Below are positions 1 through 6,993 of a DNA stretch of 43,468 nucleotides, piece after piece. A program made the translations under genes and the position numbers. The notes beneath the pieces are model-generated. The model was not told the DNA's origin, ran no database searches, and saw only the letters and a list, made by a program, of their open reading frames with translations. Every line of letters starts with the position of its first letter. The stretch's first letter is position 1. This DNA comes from a virus, in IMG/VR virus record IMGVR_UViG_3300025666_000015, positions 1 to 43,468 of that record, one strand, 5' to 3'.

Positions 1-27
1 CCTGCTCTACCGCTGAGCTACTTCGCA
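1..27 (-). tRNA. tRNA gene, 5' portion only (cut by window edge)
   Basis: Read on the minus strand from position 27, the sequence has the 5' half of a tRNA: a 7-nt acceptor strand (TGCGAAG), T8-A9, a D-stem GCTC paired with GAGC around an AGCGGTA loop, and the first bases of the anticodon stem. The anticodon and 3' half lie outside the window, so the amino acid cannot be named. The gene reads in the same direction as the small gene at 37-270. Confidence 0.8.
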
Positions 28-36
28 AAAAAAAAT

Positions 37-270
37 TTAAAAACAAACAACAAAACCTAAACCATTATTCAGAAGCCCCAAAACATTGAAGTCAATCCAT
101 TCTTCAGCTTCAAGCTGTGTCCATTCGTTTTGTTTCATAAAAAGATCGAGCATTAAGTCGTAGCCGTAAATCAGCAAACCATCTTGGCTATATCCCATAA
201 TTGCTTCGTCTAGGCCATCAAGTATAATGGCTTCGTCATCAAGTAGGTGTCGTATTTCTTCAATTATCAT
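37..270 (-). CDS. small conserved phage protein, function unknown (77 aa)
   Basis: A 77-residue acidic protein with no signal peptide or membrane segment. Its core, DGLDEAIMG around residues 18-26, then a YGYD segment and a QLEAEEWIDFNVLG stretch, resembles small phage proteins of unknown function with the pattern (D)G(L/F)DEA(I/L)(I/M)G...YDY...EEAxE(Y/H)xxFN. That resemblance is from memory and carries no functional assignment. The ATG at 270 is preceded by a host-like promoter (TTGACA, 16 nt, TATTTT) whose -10 lies exactly 7 nt from the ATG, which suggests a leaderless transcript. There is no clear Shine-Dalgarno sequence. It lies between a tRNA and a terminator and may be expressed early. 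Confidence 0.75.
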   Translation of the reverse strand: MIIEEIRHLLDDEAIILDGLDEAIMGYSQDGLLIYGYDLMLDLFMKQNEWTQLEAEEWIDFNVLGLLNNGLGFVVCF

Positions 271-277
271 TTAAAGG

Positions 278-305
278 AAAATACGCGCAAAAATACAATT
301 GTCAA
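278..305 (-). promoter_or_regulatory. sigma70-like promoter for the 37-270 gene
   Basis: On the minus strand TTGACA (305-300) is followed after 16 nt by TATTTT (283-278) and, 7 nt later, by the ATG at 270. The -35 is a perfect consensus and the -10 matches 4 of 6. The predicted start site falls at or next to the initiation codon, so the mRNA would have essentially no leader. Confidence 0.6.
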
Positions 306-306
306 C

Positions 307-343
307 AAAAAAGCCCCGAAAATCCGCTAAAGAAATTCGGGGC
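307..343 (-). terminator. intrinsic terminator, minus strand
   Basis: Perfect 8-bp stem GCCCCGAA (313-320) and TTCGGGGC (336-343) with a 15-nt loop. On the minus strand it is followed by six T (312-307), and there is no comparable T-run on the plus side. It therefore ends leftward transcription before the promoter of the 37-270 gene, although no protein gene is seen to its right on that strand. Confidence 0.7.
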
Positions 344-397
344 AAAGTTTTGAACGACCGTATAATAATAACCTTACGCGTTTAAGCTATAGGGCGA
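307..397 (-). ncRNA. candidate small RNA between a promoter-like motif and a terminator
   Basis: On the minus strand a TAGTGTAA motif (411-404), the same octamer that precedes many phage genes here, points left. No ATG or usable ORF follows it at the usual distance, and an intrinsic terminator ends at about 307. A transcript of roughly 90 nt would result, with the 8-bp terminator stem at its 3' end. This is inferred only from the arrangement; no known RNA family was recognised. Confidence 0.25.
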
Positions 398-403
398 TAT
401 GTG

Positions 404-411
404 TTACACTA
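404..411 (-). promoter_or_regulatory. TAGTGTAA motif, minus strand
   Basis: Plus-strand TTACACTA is the reverse complement of the recurrent late-type octamer. It points away from the gene at 478 and toward the terminator at 307-343, with no start codon 8-10 nt downstream. It lies 50 nt from the plus-directed copy at 462-469, giving a divergent pair. Confidence 0.4.
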
Positions 412-461
412 AAAATTTTAAAAAGCGAAAAAAAATAAAAGAAATCACTATATATCTAAAA

Positions 462-469
462 AAGTGTAA
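462..469 (+). promoter_or_regulatory. AAGTGTAA motif before the 478 gene
   Basis: AAGTGTAA lies exactly 8 nt upstream of the ATG at 478. Read as a -10 hexamer (TGTAAA, 465-470), 7 nt remain before the ATG, as expected for a leaderless transcript. No -35 consensus is seen in the A-rich upstream sequence and there is no Shine-Dalgarno sequence. Confidence 0.6.
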
Positions 470-477
470 AATAATCC

Positions 478-1272
478 ATGTTCTCAGCCTCGCAGGATAC
501 GTCGGTAATTATACAGAATACAAAGCTCAGCGGTATAGCGGATATATCTTTTTCGTCGTCAATAGATGAGGGGACTGAGGTTTTGTTATCTAACAGAGGC
601 ATTAATAGAAGAGTTAATAAAGCCCAAACCATACAATGTAAAATTTCTAAAAATTACATAAACCAAGACATTTTTCAAGACTTGACGGGTTTGCTTAATT
701 TATCTGGCCAATTCGTTTATGGTGGTGAGGCTTTAAATTTCGACGGAGGAGTCATCTCAAATTATTCTATTTCGATAGCAACCCAAAGTTCTCCGAAAAT
801 ATCTGTAACTATGAAAATATATGGAGAACTAACTCCGACACAAGTTCTTTTGACACCCACAGCGAGCGGAGATTACGAAAACAAATATTTAGATAATAAT
901 GCTTACTCCTTAATTGTAGATGGGAAAGTCTCACCCATAACAGATTTTAATTATTCCGTTGATTTTGACGTCAAGCCAACCTATGAAATAGACAGCATCA
1001 AGTCTTCGACTTTAAAGTTCTTTCAACCAGAAACTCACTCGTCTTCTGCGAAAATGAAAATGTCCGAACAAGAATTCGAACAAATGAGCGGTTTGGCATT
1101 AAACCCATCATTTAATAGAAATATATCATTTTCAATTTCAGATACAGGAGGCAACGTTCTGAATACCTACTCGGTTCCCAACGCATCCCTTAGTTCTCAA
1201 GAAATAAGTATAGGCGCTGGCGACTTTATTGACTTATCTGTGGCTTATAAGGGTTATTCCTTTGATGCCTAA
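478..1272 (+). CDS. tail-tube-like structural protein, paralog of the next gene
   Basis: This 264-residue protein is beta-strand-rich. Its first 125 residues are clearly paralogous to the next gene: both have (S)IIL-x-LxG(I/V)(A/T)(D/N)(I/V)SF near the start, then an INQD(I/L)IQDLTG-like segment, NLSGQF(V/I)YG, (A/I)(L/I)NFD and I(Y/F)G(E/D)LTPT. The short strands with an early ISFSSS-type element resemble the tail-tube-like proteins at 20874-22034 and 33400-34449, but that link is weaker. A structural role at the tail or its tip is inferred from this. The start at 478 is fixed by the AAGTGTAA motif 8 nt upstream. The gene ends just before another copy of the motif, so the two paralogs may be transcribed separately. 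Confidence 0.7.
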   Translation: MFSASQDTSVIIQNTKLSGIADISFSSSIDEGTEVLLSNRGINRRVNKAQTIQCKISKNYINQDIFQDLTGLLNLSGQFVYGGEALNFDGGVISNYSISIATQSSPKISVTMKIYGELTPTQVLLTPTASGDYENKYLDNNAYSLIVDGKVSPITDFNYSVDFDVKPTYEIDSIKSSTLKFFQPETHSSSAKMKMSEQEFEQMSGLALNPSFNRNISFSISDTGGNVLNTYSVPNASLSSQEISIGAGDFIDLSVAYKGYSFDA

Positions 1273-1278
1273 GTGTAA
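1271..1278 (+). promoter_or_regulatory. AAGTGTAA motif before the 1287 gene
   Basis: AAGTGTAA begins within the TAA stop codon of the upstream gene and ends exactly 8 nt before the ATG at 1287. The whole intergenic gap consists of this motif and its spacer. Confidence 0.6.
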
Positions 1279-1286
1279 ACCATAAT

Positions 1287-2756
1287 ATGGTAAACGGTTC
1301 AGAGGAAAGTTATATAATTTTAGAAGACTACTTGCTAACTGGGGTTACCAATGTGTCCTTTAAAAATTCGGTAGAAGAAGAAGTTGGTCTTTTATTGGAT
1401 AACGCTGGTTTATATAGAAAATCTAGGAAACCAAACACCGCAAGCTGTGAAATATCTTCAAATTATTTGGGGCCTGATTTAATTCAAGACCTTACTGGGT
1501 TTACTAATTTATCGGGGCAGTTTATTTATGGAGAAAATGCTATAAATTTTGACAACGCGGTAATCACAGAATATTCCATTAATGGTGGGGTAGGAAAGTC
1601 CTGTAAAACATCTTTTAATTTGGAGATATTTGGAGACCTAACACCAACGACCGAGTTAAGAAAAAATTCCGTTAAGGAATATTTTAAGCCAGAATTAGTG
1701 GAATCCATAAATCAGGATATAGTTTTGGATGATTTTAATTCTCCAATTGAGACTTTTAAATACTCTGTTAATTTTGAATTAGGTTATAAAAGTGAGTTGA
1801 GTGATAAAAATTACTCAAACGTAAAAATAATAACACCCATTAAACATAAACTCTCCGCAGGGTTAAAAATGATGGGTCAAGAATATAAGAATTTTTCTGG
1901 ATATGTACTCTCGGACAACCAGTTTTCGAGAGACGTAAGTTTATCCCTTTATGACAGGGTTTTGTTTGAAAATTTAACAGAGCTTCAGTATAATTACGAC
2001 AGATCTAAAGGCTCAACGCGCAGAATAAGTTTTGAACCCGAAAGGGCTTATTTTGATGAAATTCAAATGCCAAGCGCTGGACTAAAATCTCAAAATATAG
2101 GTTCATCCGCAGGAAGCTCGAATAAATTTTCTTTAAGTTACGAAGGTTATTCTGCAAACATACCAACGGGGAACCCAATTATCAAAGACGCTGTTCTCTA
2201 TAGTACCGATTACCCAGAAATTAAATATAATCACACAGAAACACCAAAAGAATTTGTGTTAAAGGATACGGGGGATATCTCAGGTCTCACTGTACAGTAT
2301 CTAAGAACATTTTATGACATATTTTTTTCGAAACCAACTGGTGTCTGTTTTGAGGATTTTGAAAGCTTTGACACTGGGCTTATGGATATTAAATACAATA
2401 ATATAATACCTGGAGTTAGAAATTTTTATGCCCAAAAAGACAACGTTTATTTTTACGAAGAAGATTATGAAGAACCAGGGTTGAATTTCTTAAAAGATCT
2501 AGATGCAGATTTTTACGAGACAAAAACAGATTACGAAAGCGGTTCTTTTGTAACCTATTATAAAAAACCCGACCTAGACAGCAAAATATCATCTATCGAT
2601 TTTGAGGTGGGTTTACCTGTTGTGGTTAGTAACAGCCTTAATATTACTATAGTAGATTTTGAAACCCCTATAGAAACATCAAGTTTTGAATCAACAAACA
2701 GCTCGGATATGCAAACCTTTGAGGGAGGTGTGTTAGTAGCAATAATAAATAGATAA
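1287..2756 (+). CDS. tail-tube-like structural protein with (D/N)FE-rich C-terminal extension
   Basis: A 489-residue paralog of the preceding protein: the first 300 or so residues follow the same order of strands (NVSF, DLIQDLTG, NLSGQFIYG, INFD, FGDLTPT). Residues from about 350 to the end are an added acidic, aromatic-rich tail with repeated FE elements (EDFESFD, DYEEPG, DFEVG, DFETPIE, SFEST, TFEGG). The same kind of element makes up the very long insert of the 34465-38271 protein, linking two distant genes. A virion surface role at the tail is inferred; the extension could bind a receptor or another tail part. The start is set by the AAGTGTAA motif 8 nt upstream. Four bases separate its stop from the next gene, suggesting co-transcription with the first of the five paralogs. 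Confidence 0.7.
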   Translation: MVNGSEESYIILEDYLLTGVTNVSFKNSVEEEVGLLLDNAGLYRKSRKPNTASCEISSNYLGPDLIQDLTGFTNLSGQFIYGENAINFDNAVITEYSINGGVGKSCKTSFNLEIFGDLTPTTELRKNSVKEYFKPELVESINQDIVLDDFNSPIETFKYSVNFELGYKSELSDKNYSNVKIITPIKHKLSAGLKMMGQEYKNFSGYVLSDNQFSRDVSLSLYDRVLFENLTELQYNYDRSKGSTRRISFEPERAYFDEIQMPSAGLKSQNIGSSAGSSNKFSLSYEGYSANIPTGNPIIKDAVLYSTDYPEIKYNHTETPKEFVLKDTGDISGLTVQYLRTFYDIFFSKPTGVCFEDFESFDTGLMDIKYNNIIPGVRNFYAQKDNVYFYEEDYEEPGLNFLKDLDADFYETKTDYESGSFVTYYKKPDLDSKISSIDFEVGLPVVVSNSLNITIVDFETPIETSSFESTNSSDMQTFEGGVLVAIINR

Positions 2757-2760
2757 AAAA

Positions 2761-3792
2761 ATGAACGGAACAATATACAACAAAAAAACAAAAGAAACCC
2801 CACAACAACAGACTGGAGATAATTGCCTGATTCTCGGACCTCGTACTTCATACCAAGCTCCTTTTTCTTTCGGCAATGACTGGGAAGTTATAAGGCTAGG
2901 CGTGATTTGGAGCTGCAGCTCAACAACTGGGCTAAATACAAACGATGATACTTTATACAACACACCAATTACAGATCCGACAAATGGGCAGGGGACGGTG
3001 ACATTCGAAAATGCTAATGAGAATCTCGATCAACCTAGAAACAACTCGTGGTATGGGGTTATCCAGAATAATGGTTTAAACACTTTTCCGAACCACAATG
3101 GAACTTCTCTTTTTATAGGTTACAGAGGGTATCAAATGAATTTTTCAAGTAACGAAACGGATGCTGAAGTTTTGCGGAAAGGCAACCATTTAGCTGGTGG
3201 GGGTCTTGGAGACGCTAGATTAGAATTCATAGAAAGAACCCGTGTTACCTTGCGCACACAAATACAAGACAGCAGTGCTTTGACTAGCCCACAGGTTTAC
3301 GGCCTTTATTCGAATAATGGTATTGGCCCTAAAATATATGGACTAAACAATACAAACCCTTCGGGCATAGACCCCAGTAAATCTGGGAATTTTGCTTCTT
3401 TTTGGGGCTTGCAAATTGAAAAAAAAGTTGTTAACGGGTTAAGTCCTAGCGGAAAATGGCAGTATAGTGCTGTCCCTTTTTATTATAACCCGTTATTTGA
3501 AAGCTTTGAAAATGGCGGTGGGAATCATCAATATTCGAGCGGTTGTAAGATAACTGATTGTGGTTCAAACTCTTTACTTAATATTCTTGATGGTAATGGT
3601 TTGCAGTCTGGGCTTTACCCAATCCCAAGATATAGATCTTCAGACAGAACCCCGTTCCAGTCATATTCTCGCAGTCAGGAGGATCTTGATCTTCTTAATG
3701 AAACTTATACGCCAAATGCTTTGTTTTTTTATAATTCGTTCACTGGTTTGAATATGAGAATACATTCTCACGCAGTCGTAAAAGTAAAATAA
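2761..3792 (+). CDS. appendage-like paralog 1 of 5, function unknown (343 aa)
   Basis: First of five tandem paralogs of 336-370 residues. Shared landmarks in order are an N-terminal IYNKK, TGD(N/K)CLILGPRT(S/A)Y(Q)(A/V)PF, a DW..(I/M)RLGVIWS...STTG block, a central NPSGIDPS...FASFWGL(Q/E), a C-terminal (F)FYN(S/G)F, and a terminus like (R)IHS(H/W)(A)(V)(V)(K)(V). Between these the sequence is variable. I do not recognise the family. Placement beside tail-tube-like genes, beta-rich composition and tandem diversification suggest tail fibre or receptor-binding proteins, which is inference. This copy is the most divergent at the block that reads IWSWTSTTG in most others (IWSCSSTTG here) and has no motif of its own upstream, so it is probably co-transcribed with the 1287 gene. 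Confidence 0.7.
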   Translation: MNGTIYNKKTKETPQQQTGDNCLILGPRTSYQAPFSFGNDWEVIRLGVIWSCSSTTGLNTNDDTLYNTPITDPTNGQGTVTFENANENLDQPRNNSWYGVIQNNGLNTFPNHNGTSLFIGYRGYQMNFSSNETDAEVLRKGNHLAGGGLGDARLEFIERTRVTLRTQIQDSSALTSPQVYGLYSNNGIGPKIYGLNNTNPSGIDPSKSGNFASFWGLQIEKKVVNGLSPSGKWQYSAVPFYYNPLFESFENGGGNHQYSSGCKITDCGSNSLLNILDGNGLQSGLYPIPRYRSSDRTPFQSYSRSQEDLDLLNETYTPNALFFYNSFTGLNMRIHSHAVVKVK

Positions 3793-3800
3793 AAGTGTAA
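3793..3800 (+). promoter_or_regulatory. AAGTGTAA motif before paralog 2
   Basis: AAGTGTAA ends exactly 8 nt before the ATG at 3809 and directly follows the stop codon of paralog 1. Its position between paralogs 1 and 2 indicates separate initiation within the tandem array. Confidence 0.6.
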
Positions 3801-3808
3801 CATAAATT

Positions 3809-4921
3809 ATGGATGGGGTCGTTTACGATAAAAAAATAAGTGATACAGTAGAACAAGGGACTGGGGATAAGTGTTTAGTATTAGAACCCTATACTTCTTA
3901 CGAAGCTCCGTTTACATGGGGTAGAGACTGGAATCAAATAAGATTGGGTGTAATCTGGAGTTGGACTTCGACCACTGGAGAGGACACAAGCGACGACACT
4001 AGATATAATACGCCAGTTACTCATTCAGGAAATGCTTCCGATACAATGGAATTTGATTATGGGGGTATTATACCAGAAACAAATTGTTTTTTTGGAATTT
4101 CTAAAAGTGGGCAAACTTCAACTGTCCCAGGTAATGTGGAGCGGTCTGGTTTTTTAGGTTGGAAGGGTCATATGGTTGAAATGTCCACGGGTTCGGGCGT
4201 TTATGATATACACAACAGTAATACTTTAGGCGTTAAAGAATACGACTCCTATGGCGTACGAAGAGTTAGACCAGAGCTTCATTGGATCAAGGGCAACAAA
4301 TGGAATAGTGTTAGCAGGATGGATTATGTAGGCGCCCACGCAAGATCCAGCTTCAATGACAAAGCAAATATAGCTCCTAGAATATATGCAGAGAAAAACC
4401 CAAATCCTTCTGGAATTAGTCCAGAAGGTGAAGAAAATTTTGCGTCATTTTGGGGTTTGGATGTAAAGAGGAGCGTTCACCCACCATATGAAAACAGGTA
4501 TAACGAATTTGAAGTTAAACCCCTGTATAAGAATGAAGCTTTAAATTATACTACTTTCGAACCTTACGGTAGAGGCGACTGGACCCCAATTTCAGGCGTC
4601 CCAGATGGGGGTAATTTCCAATACGCCAGTGGGTGTAGGATATCAAATCCCAGCGTAGAACAATTAACAAATATAATTAACGGTGCTGGGGTACAAAGCC
4701 GCCCCACTTACAGGAGTAATCTCGTGTCAATCTTGCGGGATGATGATAACTACCGCGTAGATACAACAGATTTCTCAACCTACCCGTTTGGTAAATACGA
4801 TATAAATGATCCGAATAACCCGTTCAGAGTTAACCATCAACCAGATTCTGTGTATTTTTATAATGGATTTGCAGATTTAAATGTCAGAATACACTCCTGG
4901 ATTGCAATTAGAATTTCATAA
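3809..4921 (+). CDS. appendage-like paralog 2 of 5, function unknown (370 aa)
   Basis: The longest of the five paralogs. It keeps the family landmarks: VYDKKISDT, TGDKCLVLEPYTSYEAPF, IRLGVIWSWTSTTG, NPNPSGISPEGEENFASFWGL and a C-terminus with VYFYNGFADLNVRIHSW. Its variable regions lie between the IWSWTSTTG block and the central FASFWGL block, and before the C-terminal strand. At the DNA level it shares a 35-nt identical run with paralog 3 (3946-3980 and 5058-5092) and a different 26-nt identical run with paralog 4 (4430-4455 and 6580-6605), a mosaic pattern that suggests recombination between copies. The start is supported by the AAGTGTAA motif 8 nt upstream. Its TAA stop overlaps the ATG of paralog 3 (TAATG), so translation of the two is probably coupled. 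Confidence 0.72.
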   Translation: MDGVVYDKKISDTVEQGTGDKCLVLEPYTSYEAPFTWGRDWNQIRLGVIWSWTSTTGEDTSDDTRYNTPVTHSGNASDTMEFDYGGIIPETNCFFGISKSGQTSTVPGNVERSGFLGWKGHMVEMSTGSGVYDIHNSNTLGVKEYDSYGVRRVRPELHWIKGNKWNSVSRMDYVGAHARSSFNDKANIAPRIYAEKNPNPSGISPEGEENFASFWGLDVKRSVHPPYENRYNEFEVKPLYKNEALNYTTFEPYGRGDWTPISGVPDGGNFQYASGCRISNPSVEQLTNIINGAGVQSRPTYRSNLVSILRDDDNYRVDTTDFSTYPFGKYDINDPNNPFRVNHQPDSVYFYNGFADLNVRIHSWIAIRIS

Positions 4922-5964
4922 TGGAAAATATTATTTACAATAAGAAAATCATCAATACATCAGATCAAGGGACTGGTGATAAGTCTTTTATATTAGGTCC
5001 ACGTACCGCTTACCAAGTGCCGTTTAATTTTGGCTCAGATTGGAATACAATGAGACTGGGTGTAATCTGGAGTTGGACTTCGACCACTGGAGGGAATGCA
5101 AGCGACGACACTCTTTACAATACACCGATTTCAGACTATACATTAAGTGGTACTGGCATTGTGAGGTATGACTCTGGGGGAGCTTCTGATTTTTCAAGTT
5201 CTTGGTTTGGTATTATGAGGGATAGTGGAAACAACCGACTACCTATGAATTCTGAATGTCCTGGATTCGTAGGTTGGAAAGGTAATAGAATAGATTTTTC
5301 AAACAGAGCTGAGGATTACTTTGGTGAAGATAGTCGTTACGGTAGAGATAAAGCGAACTGCTTACAAGCCAACAACGGCACATCCTACCAATCCCCACTT
5401 GTTTGGACGAGGAGCGGTTCAACATTAATAACAGATTGGGCAGAGCGGGCAGGCGCTGTTGGTTGGTTCCCTGGTAATAATGGCACAATACAGCCTATAG
5501 CCCCAAGAACATACGGATTAGCGAACCCTTTCTACGAAGCTTCAGGCTCGGGCATAGACCCGAGCGCGTCAGGAAATTATGCATCATTTTGGGGCTTGGA
5601 ATACAAATATAAGCGTTTTGAAAACGGCATCTATTCTAAAGATGAATATAAAGTGCAACCTTATTATTATAATGATTTTAATGGTAATAACTCAAGCGGG
5701 ACAGTTAATTGGCAATATTCTCCCGATAGCAGGATTACAAATCCAAGCAAAGAAAATTTAAGAGACATTGTGAATGGCAAATCTTTATCAAAATTTGTAT
5801 ACAACCGTGCAGATAAACAAAGGACACCTAATCTGAGTATACCCTACTCAGGCTCCGCTGATGAATTTAAAAGTGCCAACTTACCTAATTCTGTATTTTT
5901 TTACAATGGGTTTTTAGACCTTAACGTAAGGATACATTCTTGGACGGTTTTAAAAATAGATTAA
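4921..5964 (+). CDS. appendage-like paralog 3 of 5, function unknown (347 aa)
   Basis: Family landmarks are present: IYNKKIINT, TGDKSFILGPRTAYQVPF, MRLGVIWSWTSTTG, an APRTYGLANPFYEASGSGI segment, NYASFWGLE and a terminal VFFYNGFLDLNVRIHSW. The central block at 5500-5552 is almost identical in DNA to that of paralog 5 (7579-7631: a 31-nt exact run, one mismatch, then 21 identical bases), while the N-terminal block is nearly identical to paralog 2. This gene therefore looks like a recombinant of family members. It starts on the ATG that overlaps the stop of paralog 2 and has no promoter motif of its own. A structural, possibly receptor-binding role is inferred from context only. Confidence 0.72.
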   Translation: MENIIYNKKIINTSDQGTGDKSFILGPRTAYQVPFNFGSDWNTMRLGVIWSWTSTTGGNASDDTLYNTPISDYTLSGTGIVRYDSGGASDFSSSWFGIMRDSGNNRLPMNSECPGFVGWKGNRIDFSNRAEDYFGEDSRYGRDKANCLQANNGTSYQSPLVWTRSGSTLITDWAERAGAVGWFPGNNGTIQPIAPRTYGLANPFYEASGSGIDPSASGNYASFWGLEYKYKRFENGIYSKDEYKVQPYYYNDFNGNNSSGTVNWQYSPDSRITNPSKENLRDIVNGKSLSKFVYNRADKQRTPNLSIPYSGSADEFKSANLPNSVFFYNGFLDLNVRIHSWTVLKID

Positions 5965-5967
5965 AAA

Positions 5968-6978
5968 ATGCCAGCGATAATTTATGATAAAAAAACAGAA
6001 GAAACATTCGACCAAGGCACGGGTGATAAATGTTTCATACTAGAACCTAAAAAAGCTTATCAGGTCCCGTTTCCGTTTGCGACCTGGGATAGAATGAGGT
6101 TGGGTGTTATTTGGAGTTGGACCTCTACAACAGGCGATTCGGTGGATGCCGACGGCCAATATAATACGCCGATTTCAGACTATACAGATAGCACTGGAGT
6201 AGTACAAATTAACCCACGAGAAGAGTTTGATGATCACGCTGTGTTAAAGGAATATTCTTTTTTTGGAATATCTAAAAAACAGCCTGTCGCGCGCGGTAAT
6301 TTTAGTGATTTCGTAGGATGGAGGGGTAATGTATTGTATTTGTCTAACGTAACAAATGACACTTCTGGGGTCCTTAATAAATTAGGAGACACTGGCATAT
6401 CAAGTGATTTGAATTATAGTGGCATAAATATTAACCCAAGTAATTTTATTTGGTCTACTGGTCGCGAATCGGTAGTAGATAGTCAGGCTGTGTATACCGC
6501 CAACGGTTCTGTAGGCTCGATTGCTCCAAGGATATATGGATTAAAAAACCCTAACCCTTCTGGCATTAGTCCAGAGGGAGAAGAAAATTTTGCGTCATTT
6601 TGGGGCATCGAAGTAAATGTTGTAAACCGCTCCAACAAACACTCGTATGAGGTCCTGCCTTTATACTATAATGATTCAAGTCTTTTTTTGGAAGACGGTG
6701 TTACTGTTTTAAACGATCAGTATAACCCGAATTGTAAAATAAATAATTTAAGTAAAGAAAACATAAAAAAAATAGTTTATGGAGGCTTTCTCAAAAACGA
6801 GACTCCAACCGCGGTTGAAAATAAAATAAACCTTGATAACCCAGCGGCCCCAATTTATAATCCAGCAGTTAATTCTGAATTTAACCAAAACAATCTGCCA
6901 AATTCTTTGTTTTTATATAATGGGTTTGACGATATTAATATAAGAATTCACTCTTGGGTGGTCATATCAATCAAATAA
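5968..6978 (+). CDS. appendage-like paralog 4 of 5, function unknown (336 aa)
   Basis: The shortest paralog. It has IYDKKTEET, TGDKCFILEPKKAYQVPF, MRLGVIWSWTSTTG, NPNPSGISPEGEENFASFWGIE and the C-terminal LFLYNGFDDINIRIHSWVV. It differs from the others in the first variable segment (AREEFDDHAVLKEYSFFG-type region near residues 85-105) and has a short second variable region. It starts 3 nt after the stop of paralog 3 and is presumably translated from the same mRNA. Its central block is closest to paralog 2 rather than to its neighbours 3 and 5. Cellular role unknown; it is probably a virion component. Confidence 0.7.
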   Translation: MPAIIYDKKTEETFDQGTGDKCFILEPKKAYQVPFPFATWDRMRLGVIWSWTSTTGDSVDADGQYNTPISDYTDSTGVVQINPREEFDDHAVLKEYSFFGISKKQPVARGNFSDFVGWRGNVLYLSNVTNDTSGVLNKLGDTGISSDLNYSGININPSNFIWSTGRESVVDSQAVYTANGSVGSIAPRIYGLKNPNPSGISPEGEENFASFWGIEVNVVNRSNKHSYEVLPLYYNDSSLFLEDGVTVLNDQYNPNCKINNLSKENIKKIVYGGFLKNETPTAVENKINLDNPAAPIYNPAVNSEFNQNNLPNSLFLYNGFDDINIRIHSWVVISIK

Positions 6979-6985
6979 AGTGTAA
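6978..6985 (+). promoter_or_regulatory. AAGTGTAA motif before paralog 5
   Basis: AAGTGTAA starts on the last base of the paralog 4 stop codon and ends exactly 8 nt before the ATG at 6994. With the copy at 3793 this divides the tandem array into separately initiated units: 1, 2-3-4 and 5. Confidence 0.6.
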
Positions 6986-6993
6986 TAATTCAT

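Noticed and set aside
3946-3955. GTGTAA within paralog 2 (and similarly near 5059 in paralog 3) as extra promoters
   Set aside because: The hexamer is part of the conserved codons for LGVIWS, and no start codon follows at 8-10 nt. It is best explained by coding sequence.
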